Assembly (NCBI RefSeq): GCF_008124605.1
Contig: NZ_VRYN01000002.1
Span: 1 to 64,000 of the forward strand
Length of the DNA stretch: 64,000 bases
Origin: Halobacterium salinarum DSM 3754
GTDB lineage: Archaea; Halobacteriota; Halobacteria; Halobacteriales; Halobacteriaceae
Direction of reading: 5' to 3'
A program made the translations under genes and the position numbers. A model generated the notes under the pieces. The model was given only the letters and a program-made list of their open reading frames with translations. It was not told the origin of the DNA and did not search any database. Of the stretch, positions 61,799 through 64,000 are shown piece after piece; the stretch's first letter is position 1, and each line of letters starts with the position of its first letter.

Positions 61799-63856
61799 AT
61801 GACTGAAACCCTCGACCGACTCAGCGAGCAATACGCGGAGTCAGTGCCAGCGGACCTCCGAGACACCCAGAGCTTCCAGTGGTACCTGGACACCCTCTAC
61901 GACGACCCCACGGTCGCCCGCAACGCCCACCAGCGGCTCGCGGACATGTTCGACTACTACGGCAAGACGACTGACGACGACGGGGTCGTCGAGTACCGGC
62001 TTGCATCCGAGGACCCACTGGGCGAGGGTGCGAACACGTTCTTCGGTCGGGAGGTCCACGAATCCATCCACGAGTTCGTCAACAAGGTCAAAAGCGGCGC
62101 TCGGGGGCTCGGCCCTGAAAAGCGCATCATCCTCCTGCTCGGGCCCGTTGGCTCGGGGAAATCAGACGTCGACCGCCAGGTCCGCCGCTATTTCGAGGAC
62201 TACACCGCACAGCGCGAGGGGCGGCTGTACACGTTCCGCTGGACCGATCTCTGCTCGGTCATCGACGACCAGGACCCCAACGACGACACGATCACCTCCC
62301 CGATGCACCAGGATCCGCTCGTGTTGCTCCCGGAGGCCCAACGCCAACAGGTCATCGACGACCTCAACGAGGACCTCGACGCGCCGTACTCGCTGCGCAA
62401 CAGCCAGAGCCTCGACCCCGAAAGCGAGTTCTACATGGACGAGCTGCTCGCGCACTACGACGACGACCTCCAGGCCGTCCTGGAATCCCACGTCGAAGTG
62501 GTGCGGCTCGTCGCCAGCGAGAACCGCCGCGACTGCATCGAGACGTTCGAGCCCAAGGACAAGAAAAACCAGGACGAAACCGAGCTCACGGGCGACGTTA
62601 ACTACTCGAAGCTCGCGGTCTACGGCGAGAGCGACCCACGGGCGTTCGACTACGCCGGCGCGTTCTGCAACGCCAACCGCGGCATCTTCTCCGGCGAGGA
62701 GCTGCTGAAACTCCAGCGGGAGTTCCTCTATGATTTCCTGCACGCCACCCAGGAACAGACCATCAAGCCGAAGAACAACCCCCGGATCGACATCGACCAG
62801 GTGATCGTCGGGCGCACGAACATGCCCGAATACCAGGACAAGCGCGCCGACGAGAAGATGGAGGCGTTCAACGACCGCACCAAGCGTGTGGACTTCCCGT
62901 ACGTCCTGGAGTACGATCGGGAGGCCAAGATCTACGAGAAGCTGCTCGGGAACGCCGACGTGCCGGACATCCACGTGGAGCCACACACGCTCACGATGGC
63001 CGGGCTGTTCGGCGTGCTCACGCGCATCCGTGAGCCCGACACCGACGCCATCGGGCTCTTGGAGAAGGCCAAAGCGTACAACGGGGAGCTCGATGACATC
63101 GACGACGTCGACCCGGAGAAGCTCCGCGAGGAGGCCGAGGTCACCGGTGATCGGGAGGGCATGGACGGCGTCAGCCCGCGGTTCGTCGGCGACGAGATCG
63201 CCGCCGCGATCATGGAGTCGATGGACCGCGACCGCGGGTTCCTGTCGCCGCTGACGGTGTTCAACCGGGTCGAGGACAACCTCCCCCAGCACGGATCGAT
63301 CCCAGAGGACCACGTCGCGGACTACCAGCGCGTCCTCGAACAGGTCCGCGAGGAGTACAAGGAGCGCGCCATCGAGGACGTCAGGCACGCCCTCGCCTAC
63401 GATCTCGACGAGATCCAGCGCCAGGGCGAGAAATACATGGACCACGTGATGGCGTACATCGACGACGACACCGTCGCCGACGAGCTCACGGGCCGCGAGC
63501 AGGAGCCCGATGAGACGTTCCTGCGCGCCGTCGAGGAGCAACTCGGCGTGCCCGGCGACCGCAAAGACGACTTCCGCCAGGAGGTGTCGAACTGGGTGAG
63601 CCGGCGCGCCCGCGAGGGCGAGCCGTTCGACCCCCAGGACAACGACCGACTGCGCCGCGCCTTGGAGCGGAAGCTCTGGGAGGACAAGAAGCACAACATC
63701 AACTTCTCGGCGCTGGTGTCGAACGCCGACGTCGACGAGGAACAGGACAACGAGTGGGTGGCGGCGCTCGTCGACCGCGGGTACAGCGAGGACGGTGCCC
63801 GTGAGGTCTTGGAGTTCGCCGGCGCCGAGGTCGCGAAAGCGGAACTGGAATCGTGA
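61799..63856 (+). CDS. prkA: PrkA-family serine protein kinase
   Basis: The 685-residue AAA-type PrkA protein has an N-terminal PrkA AAA domain with Walker A LLGPVGSGKS (113-122), conserved FRWTDLCSV, and the family-typical NPRIDIDQVIVGRTNMPEY region. The C-terminal half continues as in bacterial PrkA (YeaG-like), ending in a haloarchaeal extension with a UBA-like DRGYSEDGAREVLEFAGAE helix. PrkA proteins phosphorylate or chaperone targets in stress responses and usually come with YeaH and SpoVR. The next gene overlaps its stop by four bases (GTGA). Confidence 0.88.
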   Translation: MTETLDRLSEQYAESVPADLRDTQSFQWYLDTLYDDPTVARNAHQRLADMFDYYGKTTDDDGVVEYRLASEDPLGEGANTFFGREVHESIHEFVNKVKSGARGLGPEKRIILLLGPVGSGKSDVDRQVRRYFEDYTAQREGRLYTFRWTDLCSVIDDQDPNDDTITSPMHQDPLVLLPEAQRQQVIDDLNEDLDAPYSLRNSQSLDPESEFYMDELLAHYDDDLQAVLESHVEVVRLVASENRRDCIETFEPKDKKNQDETELTGDVNYSKLAVYGESDPRAFDYAGAFCNANRGIFSGEELLKLQREFLYDFLHATQEQTIKPKNNPRIDIDQVIVGRTNMPEYQDKRADEKMEAFNDRTKRVDFPYVLEYDREAKIYEKLLGNADVPDIHVEPHTLTMAGLFGVLTRIREPDTDAIGLLEKAKAYNGELDDIDDVDPEKLREEAEVTGDREGMDGVSPRFVGDEIAAAIMESMDRDRGFLSPLTVFNRVEDNLPQHGSIPEDHVADYQRVLEQVREEYKERAIEDVRHALAYDLDEIQRQGEKYMDHVMAYIDDDTVADELTGREQEPDETFLRAVEEQLGVPGDRKDDFRQEVSNWVSRRAREGEPFDPQDNDRLRRALERKLWEDKKHNINFSALVSNADVDEEQDNEWVAALVDRGYSEDGAREVLEFAGAEVAKAELES

Positions 63857-64000
63857 CAGACTACATTGGGCGGGCGAACCGCGCGCTGCGGGACGCCTAC
63901 GACGAGCCGATGAGCCTCGCCGAGTACGTCGACCGGGCGTTCGAACAGCCGTTAGCCGCCGCCCACGCCAGCCGGTACCTGCTGGCGGCGATCGAGAGCG
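63853..64000 (+). CDS. Second PrkA-like protein, N-terminal part only
   Basis: The frame opens at GTG 63853, overlapping the PrkA stop (GTGA), and stays open to the window edge. The visible 49 residues begin with TDYIGRANRALRDAYDEP and run on as a helix-rich acidic segment (MSLAEYVDRAFEQPLAAAHA) resembling the start of a PrkA N-terminal region. In haloarchaea two prkA genes usually sit in tandem, so this is most likely the second. The rest lies outside the window, so identity is not confirmed. Confidence 0.6.
   Translation, partial: MTDYIGRANRALRDAYDEPMSLAEYVDRAFEQPLAAAHASRYLLAAIES

Overview
The window reads as haloarchaeal chromosome, very probably Halobacterium salinarum or a close relative. 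GC is high, proteins are strongly acidic with few lysines, many transcripts look leaderless (a TATA-like box about 25 bases before the start codon), stop/start overlaps of the ATGA or GTGA type are frequent, and secreted proteins carry twin-arginine signals, several with a lipobox. Markers include TFE, ribosomal proteins S15 and S3Ae, KEOPS Pcc1, aTrm56, RibL, halocyanin-like copper proteins and Htr transducers. Product assignments come from reading the translations; no database search was run. The symbols htr18, htr4 and htr6 rest on recalled gene order in H. salinarum.

Layout. 0-4.6 kb: a DMSO reductase locus (dmsR, dmsE, dmsA) beside divergent molybdenum-cofactor genes mobB and mobA; dmsA is broken by a 372-bp element with terminal inverted repeats. 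4.6-9.1 kb: a type IV pilus-type ATPase and membrane platform, with a methyltransferase gene overlapping the end. 9.1-9.35 kb: tRNA-Gly with a duplicated 3' end. 9.35-14.5 kb: three Tat-exported chitin-binding proteins, two of them GH18 chitinases. 14.7-26.7 kb: oxidoreductases, a transducer plus binding-protein pair (htr18/potD), a second transducer (htr4), an aldehyde dehydrogenase, an HD hydrolase, TatA. 26.7-31.5 kb: tRNA-Arg with another duplicated 3' end, an ABC pair with degenerate ATPase motifs, a DyP-like lipoprotein, a cystathionine synthase/lyase and a halocyanin. 31.8-35.3 kb: a BMP-family lipoprotein overlapping transducer htr6.

35.6-38.4 kb: tRNA-Ala, then a tight information-processing operon, rps15, a RecJ/DHH-like gene without recognisable catalytic motifs, pcc1, rps3ae. 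38.4-49.2 kb: a second copper protein, archaetidylserine synthase, a HEAT-repeat protein, a phospholipase D-fold protein, an S1-DHH nuclease, a JAMM protease overlapping FAD synthase, acyl-CoA dehydrogenase, a RIO-type kinase and an aldehyde dehydrogenase. 49.5-57.2 kb: mostly minus-strand housekeeping and small conserved genes, including a PhoU/AbrB regulator, an NAD-kinase-like protein, a PAP2 phosphatase, a CinA-like protein, TFE and aTrm56. 57.4-64 kb: a membrane protein with 33 tetrapeptide repeats, a PiT-family transporter, a sugar-nucleotide epimerase, a PadR regulator, a GAF protein and a PrkA kinase pair that runs off the end.

How parts work together. MobA and MobB would supply the guanylated molybdenum cofactor DmsA needs, but the interrupted dmsA suggests DMSO/TMAO respiration is lost in this genome unless another copy exists. 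TatA belongs to the export route used by the chitinases, copper proteins and binding lipoproteins. Two periplasmic-type binding proteins are each translationally coupled to a chemotaxis transducer with no ABC permease nearby, the arrangement known for BasB/BasT and CosB/CosT. The best candidates for something undescribed are the tetrapeptide-repeat membrane protein, the degenerate ABC pair, the apparently inactive RecJ-like protein in the ribosomal operon, and the large unassigned domain of the first chitin-binding protein.
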